Position numbers and translations under genes: made by a program. A stretch of 32,000 bases of DNA from Mesostigma viride (lineage: Eukaryota; Streptophyta; Mesostigmatophyceae; Mesostigmatales; Mesostigmataceae), in assembly GCA_009746045.1 (NCBI GenBank), contig RPFO01000389.1, forward strand, positions 1,563,982-1,595,981, written 5' to 3'. How positions within the stretch are numbered: the stretch's first letter is position 1; each line of letters starts with the position of its first letter. The notes beneath the pieces are model-generated. The model had not been told where the DNA came from and did no database searches. It saw only the letters and a list, made by a program, of their open reading frames with translations. Shown one piece after another: positions 19,919-29,900 of the stretch.

Positions 19919-22080
19919 ATGCAGGAAGCCACTGTCAGCATCCAGCCGCTCCACTCCACCGCTCCGCCGAACAGCGACCCTGCCATGGATACCCGCGAGG
20001 AGGCCTTTTCTGCCGAGGAAGCTGCCGCGTTTTTACCTGGCATATGGCCAGGCCTTAACGCCATCACGCGCCTGTCCCGAGCTGCCGCCCTCACCATCCT
20101 GCACCTGGCTGCCGAGAAAAGTGCGAGATCCGGGACTGCAACCAACAGGTTACCCACCTGTCGGACTTTCTCCACGACAACCCCGACGACACCGACCTCT
20201 GCCTCGCAGTCTGGTGGACGTGCTCCCGTCTTTCCGGCCGACAGCGCCCTTGAGCGCTTTGTCATGGCCTCTTTGGACCTGGGAGCCGACCCCACTGTTG
20301 CTGCCGCCATCGACATCACCGCCAGGCAAGTCGCCAATACCTGCTTCGATCACCTCCCCTAGCTCCCTCCTCAACGCTGCCCTCAACCCTGTCCACGACC
20401 ACCTCGCCACCCACCACGCCCATTCCACACACGCCGACACCTCCATCCACTCCGCCATCACCCACATTGCAGCAGGACTGCAGCAGCAGCAGCAGCTCCT
20501 CCACCAGCTCCAGCAACAACTTGCGGCCTCCATAACTCCTGCCAAGACCACCTATGCCGCCACGCTTCAGAACCCTACGGAGCTCATCAACGTAATCAAA
20601 ACAGCCGTCAAGGCCAGCACACGGGATGCTACCGTAGTGGTCAAAATAACTTTGCGAATAATTATACTTTGCGACCCCAAAACAAGGTGAAATGTACAGT
20701 TTGCGACCCAAAACAAAGGCAAAGTTTTAGGTGTGCGAGCCGATCGACTTGTTTGTGGTCAGTGGCTTCATCTCACCGACTTCAGATCCCTTGGCCCCCT
20801 TTCGATGTAACCCAACTACCCAACTGAGTAATTTAATTGATCCATTGGGTACAGCAACGATTAAATAGCTAGGCTTGGGGCTGTGCGGCGCGGCGCAGGC
20901 GCGGCGCAGGCGCGGGCGCGGTAACATTTGAACTTTTCGACCCAAAATGAAGCCCATTAATAGCAGTTTACGAGGTCGATTCGCAAACAATTAGACGCAA
21001 AGTGATTTGACCACTACGGTATGCACGAACCCATTCGCTCATGCAGTATTGTGGTACGTGGCGTCCCCTCGAACGTCAACGATGCACGCCTGGGCACCTA
21101 CCTCCGGGGCGACCCCTTCCTGGGGAAGCTCGGCGTGGCCCAAAGCGTCGTCATCAAAACGGCACGACGGCTCGGCGGCCCACCGCCCCTGTCTTGGTGG
21201 AATTCCACCGCAAGGAGGACAAACTGCAGGCGCAGAAGGCCCGCCGGCCGGAACCTCCACGATACCCAACCGAGCATGGACGATTACTATACCCCGGAGC
21301 AGCTTGAGGCCCGGGCTGCCGCCCTGAACCGGCCGGAGGTCCACCAGGCTCGGGCAGCCAAGCAGGCCGACCCGCAACAACGTTGCAGCATCTATGCCCG
21401 CCTCTTTAATGGCGTCTTCATCGTCCGCATTAATGGCGAGGACCTTCCTCCAATGACAGCGCCCCCCATGGATACCGCCGTGCCAGCGCCCCAGCCCCCT
21501 GCTCGGCCCCCGCCGTCACCGCCATCGCCACCGGCATCAGACGGTCATCCGCTCCTCAGCACGTGTGGGGATCCGCCGGGGCAACTTCAGCTCAGGTATG
21601 GCTGCCGGGCCTGGCCGTCCCCCTTATAAATTCGTTCGCTTTGCACCTGAGCCGGAGCCCGCGCTGCGAACCCTCCTCAACTATTAATGACGACGCTCGC
21701 GGCCCCGCGGCTCTGTGGCTCTAGCAGTGGGATCTGCCTAACTCCCCTTCCCGCCCCTTTGCCTTCGCAGCCCTCGGGCTGTCGGAGAGAGAGCAACGGG
21801 TCGGCAGTGAGCCAGGTTGCCCCGCCTCGCGCGGCCGCCTCCGAAACCTCCTCAGACTGCACGCATTTCTTATGCGTGCAGACGCAGACTCATTCTACCT
21901 GGCCACCCGAGCCAACCGTCGGCGTCGCCTCGACGCGTTGGCAGGAAGAATCGAAACGGTGATTGAAAGCATAAGTCCCCAACCCGCCCCCCCTACCCCA
22001 CCACCTCCACCCCCACCCCCATCACCACCCTGCTCCATCTCCGCCCCCACCCCCGCCTGCACCCCCTTTTCGGTCAACGC
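19919..22080 (+). pseudogene. LINE ORF1 remnant, split by a MITE
   Basis: Coding signal starts with MQEATVSIQPLHS at 19919 and moves through frames: EEAFSAEEAAAFLPG; DCNQQVTHLSDFLHDNPDD (about 20140); ERFVMASLDLGADPTVAAAI (about 20253); a Gln-rich coiled region at about 20480-20530; then TELINVIKTAVKAS. It breaks at 20631 by insertion of the MITE and resumes in the same frame at 21022 (MHEPIRSCSIVVRGVPSNV). Later parts include DDYYTPEQLEARAAALNRP, FNGVFIVRINGEDLPP, a proline-rich stretch and RADADSFYLATRANRRRR near 21875. ORF1 proteins usually bind the element RNA; no zinc knuckle is visible. The proline-rich end runs directly into the endonuclease, so ORF1 and ORF2 may have been one polyprotein. 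Confidence 0.6.
20630..21021. mobile_element. 388-bp MITE with TA target duplication
   Basis: The element (20632-21019) has inverted ends CCGTAGTGGTCAAA / TTTGACCACTACGG, with an extended match to CTTTGCG inside. It is flanked by TA at 20630-20631 and 21020-21021. Removing it and one TA restores the ORF1 reading frame exactly (GAT-GCT followed by ATG-CAC), which proves both boundaries. TA duplications fit Tc1/mariner (Stowaway-like) MITEs. Internally a TTTGCGACCC(C)AAAACAA motif recurs near 20668 and 20700 with a variant at 20936. There is no coding capacity. Confidence 0.88.
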
Positions 22081-22086
22081 GCGCCC

Positions 22087-25000
22087 TTGGTCATCGCCAC
22101 CTTCAACGCCCGCACGCTCCAGCCCGACGCTGACCGCTGTCACTGCCTGCGCAGTGACGACTGTCAGTGCCATCGAGTCTCCAATCTTATTGGTTTCTGC
22201 ATCGACAATAATATCGCCATCCTGGGAATCCAAGAACACAGGCGCACTGCATCGGCCCGCGGATCAACTGCCCTTGTTGCTGACGACATCGACGGCTGGC
22301 GGTTCTACTACGGAGGCGGCGACGGCACCGGGAACGGGGGCGTCGGTCTCCTCTGCTCCCCGCTCGCCGTACGCCACATGGGCGAACCCCAGCTGGTCAA
22401 CGCTCGGCTCCTCGTGGCCACTTTTCATTCGATGGAGGGCCACTCGACCTACGCCCTGACGGTGGGCGTTGGTTACGCACCCCACTCCGGCCACCCAGAA
22501 CAAGACCGCAAGGACTTCTTTGCAGCGCTGGAGAACCTGGCGAACGGCATCCCTGGTCGCAACTACCTCGCTCTGCTGCTGGACGCCAACGCCACGCTAC
22601 CACCGGGTACTGGCGGATGTCAGCACGCCCCCAACGGTACGGTCTCCAATGCCAACACTGAACTTTTTGCTGATTTGCTTACGACATGCGATTTGGTCAC
22701 TGCCAACACCCGCTTTCCACATAGTCCAGATGCTTTGGTCACACACACCTCGCCAACTGGCACTGAACGCTGCATTGACTATGTTGTAATGCGCAAGCGT
22801 CATCAAGGATCTGTACTACTAGCTGCTCGCTCGCATGTGATCCCCCTGGTGCGCTCCGATCATCGCATCGTCACCGCCCGCATCCGCCTGCGATTCCCCT
22901 CGCCCTTTCGTAAGCACGTGGCACCACCTGATTTGCGCACACTTCAGTTGCTCGAGAAATCTGACGACGCTCTGGAGGACTTCCCTGAAAAACGCGCCCA
23001 CAAGCGCGCGCAGAGGCGTTCGTCGACGCGCTGGACATCCCGGCCAGCCACGCCCAGCTGTTCGCTGCCGGCCCGGCATCGGCCCTTCGGCACCTCGCTG
23101 ACAAGCTGCCCGCGGCCGGGGCCCTACTGCCCCCCCGCCGCCCGCCCCGCTTCACCAGCCTGCACCGGCTCCCCGCCGTCATCCAGGCCCGGCAAGCCCT
23201 GCGCGACAACGCGACCCCGCCCGCTACGCCCGCCTCAAAGCCGATTACCACTCGGCCATCCGGCAGGCGACCAAGGAGCAGGAGGACCTTCATGTCCGCG
23301 AGTACTTCGCCCACCTCAAGGACCAGCACGGCAAGTACGCCTGGACCCGCCTGCGTCACGCCCAACGGCCCGCCGGCGGCGCGCAGCCGGCGCCGCGGAC
23401 GCTCTCTGGCTCACCGCAGCAGCAGCTCGACCAGTGGTATTCCTCCCAGTCCCGGCTGCTCGGCGCCCCCCCGCCGCCTCCGCCGCTTGGCCCTCTGGCG
23501 GCCGCACGCCTGGCGCCTGCGGACGTCCCTGCGCCGCCCACGCCGCCCGCCGCTGAGCAGGACTACACGTACCCAGCCCTGACGGAACCCCTGGCCGACC
23601 CCAACGAGCTCCCGCCGTTCACCGAGCCGAGCTGAGCTGAGCGCCGCCAAGCAACTCCGCTTCTATGCCGCCGTTGGACCTGACCAGCTCCCAGCCCCGG
23701 TGATTAAGCTGACGGCGCTCACGGGGTTCCTGCTTGACGTCTGCAACCGGATCCTGCTTGCCGACGCGCCGCCGATTCCTGAGTGGCAGCACAGCTACCG
23801 TATTATGCTGTACAAAAACAAAGGTTCCCCTGACGACCCCGCCAACTACAGAGGAGTCTGCATCCAGAGCGCCGCACTTAAGTTGTTCATGCGCATGATC
23901 CTCAACCGCCTTCGTTCTGCTCTCGACTGTCACCTTGGGGAAAGTCAAATGGGCTTCCGTCCTGGGCGCAACACCGTCATGGCCATCTTCGTCGCGCGTC
24001 GCCTCTTCGAGGAAATCGCTCTCCTGCAACCTGGTGAGTTTCCCGCCATCCTGATCTTCGTCGACTTCATCAAGGCTTTTGATTCTGTCCTCTGGGACGC
24101 TCTATGGGCTGTACTTGCTCGCGCTCGCGTCCCCACTCCCCTGATTACCGTCATCCGCACGCTGTATGAGGGGTCGACCACTTCGGTGCGCACTCAACAC
24201 GGCATTACCCGCCATGCCCACTGCAGACCGGCGTCTGGCAGGGTTGCGTCCTGTCGCCGTACCTGTTTATTATTGTAGTGGATTATGTTATGCGCCAGGC
24301 ACGTGCTCGCTTTGCTAGCATTGCAGGCCGTGCCCCTGGCCTAGCGATCACGAACGAGCTTGGGGGGGGGGCCGACTAACAAGCAGAATTTACTTGCTGA
24401 CCTCATTCATGCCGACGACATCACGCTCATCGAGAAGCCGGACTCTGCCCAACTTTGGCTGGACTGCCTGGCGCTCGAGGCTCGGGCGGTTGGTCTAGAA
24501 ATCGGCCCAAAAACGGAGGCCCTGGCCCTCGGCATGGCAGGGCCCCCACCCACACTCCGCCTCTTAGACGACACCGAGGTCCCCTGCCCTACTTCAGGCC
24601 GCTTCAAGCTGCTCGGCAGTTGGCTTCCCGACTGCGAGGACGACCTGACGACACGGATCGACATGGCGTGGGCGCAACTCCATGACCACCGCCGCTGCAT
24701 GGTGGAGCAACCCCGCCCTACCCCGGATCGTCAAGCGTGACCTCTTCAAGGTCGTCATTCTGACAATCCTGACCTACGGTGCCGAGACCTGGACACTGAC
24801 GCAGGAGCTGGAGCAACGACTCGACGGCACCGTCACCAAGATGCTGCGCAAGGCCCTTAACATCCCCTTTGGTTTGCACATTAGTAATGAGGATTTGTAC
24901 GCTGATTTGCCCTATGTTTCCCACATTCTTAGGCACAGGCGCCTGGGCCTAGCCGGGCACCTGGCCCGCACAGATTAGGTAGACACATCAGATAGACTAG

Positions 25001-25329
25001 CTGGCACCAAGCCCGCCCAGCCTGGGCGATATGTTCTCACCTGGCGTGCCCCAGGCCGCGCGCGGCAGGGCCGCCACCCGTGGACTTTTCGTGATAGACT
25101 TGGCATGGACATGTGCTACACTAGACGTGACGGGCTCACACCCGGGCAGCCTCCTGGTTTGTCTGTAATATGGAGACAGATGGTACGCAAGGATAGATGG
25201 CAAGTAGTGATGAAGGAGACCACCCCCAAGTCTGTGGGGGCTTCGCGTGTGACCGCGTATGGCATTCATAGTGATTCGGCATTCATAGCCATTTTACCCC
25301 GACTAGGTTGTTCCCAGTTAACAAATTAA
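22087..25329 (+). pseudogene. LINE ORF2: APE endonuclease and reverse transcriptase, inactivated
   Basis: The endonuclease runs in one frame from about 22087 to 22990. It shows LVIATFNARTL, ILGIQEHRR (catalytic E), LLLDANATL (D-x-N), CIDYVVMRKRH and RSDHRIVTA (SDH), so catalytic motifs look complete. The linker (23013-23630) continues in two further frames. The RT has SYRIMLYKNKGSPDDPANYR, GESQMGFRPGRNTVM, FVDFIKAFDSV (motif A, about 24059), then after frameshifts GVWQGCVLSPYLF (about 24231) and ADLIHADDITLIE (about 24400), in which the usual Y of the YADD box is H. A 10-G run at 24361-24370 marks one shift. The C-terminal part (TYGAETWTLTQELEQRL, RRLGLAGHLARTD) meets a TAG at 24976-24978 but the frame continues to TAA 25327-25329. 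Confidence 0.88.
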
Positions 25330-25338
25330 CAAATTAAC
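25318..25338 (+). repeat. LINE 3' tail, (TTAACAAA)n
   Basis: Two 8-bp units plus TTAAC overlap the ORF2 stop codon. A short tandem tail instead of poly(A) marks the 3' end of the element. Confidence 0.75.
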
Positions 25339-26640
25339 GCCGGCGGACTACCTGCGGACTGCTTGACGCGGAGTCGCCGGGCTACAAGTTCCGTACCTTA
25401 CCAAACTCGCCCTTAGTTGCCGCCGCACCAATTTTTACTTCTTTTCGTCACATGGCTTGCGTTGGGTTCATCGACGAGCATCGACGCTCATCGACGGTGC
25501 AATCTGACGGCGGAGAATAAGTTCGCCACAGCACAGCGCGACGCAAGGGCTAAGATCCGACAACGTGAGATGCAAAGCTTTAGACCGCATCGCTGACCGG
25601 AAATTCCGTCCAACACCGTCGTACAGTACTGCCAGTCGACCGCACCTCTGCCTTTTAACCGTCGAATGCGCAATCGATCTAGAAAGTAGAAACGTCTCCG
25701 CGACACTTCCGCGATTTCAGTACTTTCCGTCACCCTTGACAGTTGTCGTACAATACTACAAATTCACGCCAATAGAAACTTGCTCCAAACATATATCTCG
25801 ATAGAGCCATGCCACTTGGTTTAATTTCAAGGTACCTCTTAATTAATCTCGGCCCCCGGCCTCCGCTACTTTGCTAATTTGCTAAATTTGCCAAAAAAGA
25901 GCTAATTTTACCCCGACTCGGGCCGTGGTGCCCACACCCCTGTAACTAGGACCTAGATCGCTTACACCATCCACTCCATCCCATGTTCCCCTCCCACTGA
26001 GGACTTGTGCTCACGTGACTGCGTCACGTGTCTGTTAATTAATTAATTAATGCATGTCTAGATGTGGTGTGTTTCGATGAGACGTACATCTTCAGCACAA
26101 CAGCTTTCCCTGGGTGACTTAAAAATGGATGTGTAACCTATTTTTTTAATGAAAAACCACTTTTTTGATTAAATCCTGAAAACGAGAAACGAGAAAAATA
26201 CGCCTCGAGCCAATAGTAGAAAAAAGACAAGCCAAAATTGGTGTCGCCCAGCCAAACAGCAGGGCGCTGCGCTGATCCAATTTGGAATTAGGGACGTACT
26301 TCGGCCAAGAATGAGAGGGCCGAGCCGAAATAAGGTGAATTTCGGCCAAGCGGAAGAGGAACTGCGGGAAATAGGTTGTTCCCCTGAAAAAAAATGGTTC
26401 CGGGCCCTAGCGTGAGAGACGTCTTAGTCTAACAAGCCTGACACGCGCCACTATTGCACCCATATCAAAGAGACAACCAGCGCAGGCCAGAAATCTGGAA
26501 GAATACGGACCATGGTTGTCTCTAAGTTGTCTCCAGCCGGTCCCCAAGCAGGGCTAGAGGGGGGGAGTTACAACATTCACGAGAGCACCACAACTCCAAG
26601 AACTAGCTTCGCAGAGGTCTGCCCGACTGATCCCATTTTC
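25339..26640. other. Intergenic, no gene seen apart from small repeats
   Basis: Short frames without motifs. An 11-bp inverted repeat AGAGACAACCA (26469-26479) / TGGTTGTCTCT (26513-26523) and the hairpin-(TTAA)n repeat at 26012 are the only structures noted. Confidence 0.5.
26012..26050. repeat. Hairpin followed by (TTAA)4
   Basis: CACGTGAC (26012-26019), loop TGC, GTCACGTG (26023-26030), then TCTG and four TTAA units (26035-26050). Upstream context CCCACTGAGGACTTGTGCT resembles that of the copy at 27035. Confidence 0.7.
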
Positions 26641-26643
26641 AGC

Positions 26644-26648
26644 TTACA
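26644..26648 (-). terminator. TGTAA poly(A) signal of the membrane-protein gene
   Basis: TGTAA on the minus strand lies about 84 nt after the stop codon at 26734-26732. TGTAA is the usual poly(A) signal in green algae; an AATAAA-like word (GAATAAATAC) lies closer to the stop. Confidence 0.55.
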
Positions 26649-26731
26649 GCAAATGAAACTCACAGCTGCTACTAGGGTAGCACTTTGAAGAAGTATTTAT
26701 TCACTAGGCCGCCCTGTCCGTCATGGGCGCT

Positions 26732-26902
26732 TCATAGGGATGACATGGGCTGCAGCTGCAGCTCCTGGTCATTGTTGGAGTCGTACGCTGCGTTGTAGGA
26801 TGGGATGGGCTCCTTGGTCCGCTGGCAGCTGGGCCGTTGCACCGTGCGCGCGGCCAGGAATGTGGACCAGACGAGGCACGCCGAGAGCAGGAAGGAGAAG
26901 GC
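26732..26902 (-). CDS. Membrane-protein last exon (TM4 and tail)
   Basis: Acceptor ATGAGCAG (26910-26903) after a pyrimidine-rich stretch; 56 codons plus TGA. It encodes AFSFLLSACLVWSTFLAAR and then a polar tail with PSYNAAYDSNND. Codons are mostly G/C-ending. Confidence 0.65.
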   Translation of the reverse strand, partial: AFSFLLSACLVWSTFLAARTVQRPSCQRTKEPIPSYNAAYDSNNDQELQLQPMSSL

Positions 26903-29900
26903 CTGCTCATGGAGGTGCCAGCGAGCCCATCAGGGAAGGACAAGAGCAGCACAAGGGCATGACGGGGATAAGATAGCTAGCTCCATCCATCCCATCCCAT
27001 CCCATCCCACTCGACTGTACTCAGGACTTACGCTCACGTAACGCTGTTACGTGTTAATTAATTAATTAATTAATTAATTAATTAATTAACGGGGATGCAT
27101 GAGGACTAAAGATACTATGAGAAGGTGAAGCCAGATTATTGAGTCTTAAAAAGATGAAAAAGCTGTCAATGAATGGTACAATGCAGCGGGATAGTGCAAA
27201 GAGATCTCCCCAGACAGCCTATCATCCAATGAGCCAGCGGCTCATGTTGCTCATGTGTCTCGGAGACGAGTGGCGGGGCAAGTATCTGTTAACCCCTAAA
27301 TGGTCTTGCGGCCGATTTTCCGCCAAAAATCGAATTCCAGCCGATGCATCGGCCCCTTCTCGGGCGACCAAATGCCGCGAAAACTAATGAGAATTAGGAA
27401 ACGTTTAGCTGAGAAGATCGAAAGTTTATAAAATACTCTAAAGCATGGTATACGGGTTTGCATACTTCTGACAAAATTATAGAGGTGTTCTGGCCGGTCA
27501 AAGTACAAGGGGTCAGGGTACTTTTTCACGTACAACGTGCATTCCGGAAAACGACGACCTGGCCATGGCGGCTTGCGCCCACGCATGGCATAATTGGCAT
27601 TTACGTTTTCGTTCGAATTTTCTGACCAAACTTAGGATATTGATTTCATACGTCCTAAAGATCATACAGGCCAATTATTGGTTCGCGGGAATGCCATTTG
27701 ATAGGTGTCGGCAGCATTCTTGCTGGAAAAAACTGCGATCAGGCCGGACGATAGAAACGTTGACAGCAATACCTTTCCGGCGTATTTTAAAGGATATATC
27801 GGTTTCTTTGTACTTTTTATGATACATATTAGTCGTAAACGTGCAAGGGTGGCCAGAAATCGCCGATTCCAGCGACCATGCTGCACAACTTTGGTGTGCC
27901 GAAATGCGCCATTTTGCGGCCACCGCCTGGGCCAAGGTAACGCCATCCATGCCTGGTAAAGCTTAAGCATCGTTTTCCTATCGATGTTTGACGTTTATAT
28001 ACACGTTCTAGCTTGTGTAGCACATTCTTTTTGCATTATTCATGCTGTTTCTTGACCCTGGCCTGGCCCCTTTCTAAAACACCCTTCTTAGATGCTTCCC
28101 TCAGTCAGTTGACCTGCCACAGGGTGATGGTGATAAGTTTTAGACGCTGTATGGGTTTGAATACCTCCATATATGTTTGTTATACATTTCCCATACACAT
28201 ATTGCATGAGTGTGAGGCAGTTGGCTGGTCTCTGTGGCATCATCAAGCACGTAACTGGTGAGTAAAAGCTTCCCATTGACAGCATGTGCCACCAGGTGTG
28301 CTGGCCATCACCTGGCAAGCTATAGCAGCTTTGGCCTAGTTTGTCCTTGCTAGGGCAGGCTGAAATAGGCTCAACATCACTAGTTTGTTGGTGGCTGCCT
28401 CCTACAATGCATGCCTTGCGTAGGGTATCCGTACCACGTTACCTACGTGCATGGACAAGGTAGCACCTGCACATAGGTGCCATGTAAGGGCAGTGTGATG
28501 ATGCAGTTATGTTTCCCCATCACTGTGGAAGGGAAATGTATTGTTTGGCATGGTTGGTGGCCATATTAGTAGGTAGTATGCCCACCCTTACCCCCTTGGT
28601 TGCTTTTTACCAACGGTACCCCTATGGGCTGTACTGGGTGTAACTGCTGGTATACCCACCCAAATGATGACCCCAATGGCTCAAACTGTTCAGCAACTAC
28701 TTGTTTATCATCCCTGAAGTGGTAGGTGCCTAAGTCTTATAACATAATTCAAAATGCACATTCTACCAAAAATGAAAACGCGCGCCTTGACCCCCCTGAC
28801 TTTGACGGCAGTTATATATGGCCTACCCTGCATATATGTGAGGTTGTGATATACCAACCCGAAGGGCAACTCATGGACATGCTTGGCCCCCAAGGACAGC
28901 CATTGGATATGGGTAGGTTGGATGGCATCTGGTTTGCAAAATTGTGAAGATCCAGCCGATTTATCGGCAGGATCTCAGACCATTTAGGGGTTAACACTTT
29001 GTCCCCTGTGGCCGCAAAACAAATTCTCAAACTGAAGGTAGGCAGGGACAAAGCTCGCTGTTCCCTTACCAGCCATATCAGGCGTCAGGCACACGAATAC
29101 CAGCACTAGTCCAATGACGGCAACGTGAAAAACTCTGTTTCACTTATGGGTGGTACATGTACAATGCTGTTCGTCAAGGCCACTGGCATGAACATGGCCT
29201 TTATGCCTTCCACTGCTATCCATGTCCTTGAGGAACAGGACCTATCATACAAGCTACCCAGGAGTCTACTCACAGTCCACAAAACTGCCGCCCATGAATC
29301 CCATTCAAATCAAAAGCAAAGAGTAACGGGGAAAAAAGCAACAAACACTCACCGATGCGGCGCGTGGCTTGGACTCCCCTTTGCAGAATTTGGTGCCTTC
29401 CTCGTCCTTCTTGTTGCACTCAACCGCCGCCGTGACAAATCCAATGGCCATTAGCACGCCCAGGGACCCATACAGGGCCACGTCCTGAGCGGCGCAACGC
29501 CCACCCATACTCCGCCGCGGGTCCAGTTTGGTCATGTGGTCACCAAGGGTACGCCACTTAAGAAAAAAGTTCTTTAAAAGCGGGGTTGACCTTGTGATTG
29601 AGTTTAACACTTATACACAGCCAACAGTGTCGAACACAGCCTATGCAGCGAGGAAACGAGAAAGGGTCATTTCGCAACCGACTGGGGAAGCATTGCACAC
29701 CCAGCATGAGGGGGAATATGTGGCGGTTGCAGGGGCGTATAGCTGATGAGCAATGAAACAACAACGAAAGCAGAACCATGCTGGCTGCAAAAGGTTTTCC
29801 AAAATCTCCAGGCTGCAGCATCGGATAACTGTTCAAACAATGCCCAATTTCGCCCAATGCAGCCAACATATGACGGTAGCAAGACTGCCACAATACAAAG

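Larger units (their letters stand above)
19919..25338 (+). mobile_element. Degenerate non-LTR retrotransposon (LINE), probably RTE-like
   Basis: On the plus strand: ORF1 remnant, APE endonuclease, reverse transcriptase and a short repeated 3' tail, the standard order of APE-type LINEs. At least half a dozen frameshifts and one in-frame stop make this copy dead. The 3' untranslated region is essentially absent, and the element ends in (TTAACAAA)n, as is usual for RTE-type elements. The RT motif spellings also suggest RTE, but a tree would be needed. The 5' end and target duplication were not identified; 19919 is only the first plausible ATG. Confidence 0.88.
27289..28994 (+). mobile_element. 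piggyBac-like non-autonomous DNA transposon, copy 2
   Basis: Element 27293-28990 (1698 bp) between TTAA at 27289-27292 and 28991-28994. The inverted ends share 14 bp (CCCCTAAATGGTCT). It is near-identical to 5576-7274 and in the same orientation. It differs from copy 1 by a 12-bp insertion near 27588 (CATAATTGG context), lack of a 10-bp duplication near 28565, and scattered substitutions. It lies inside the last intron of the membrane-protein gene; without it the intron would be about 744 bp. No transposase frame. Confidence 0.87.

Noticed and set aside
25291-25918. Shared 14-mer ATTTTACCCCGACT at the LINE end and at 25905
   Set aside because: Match is too short and has no extended similarity, so it does not support a second LINE fragment.
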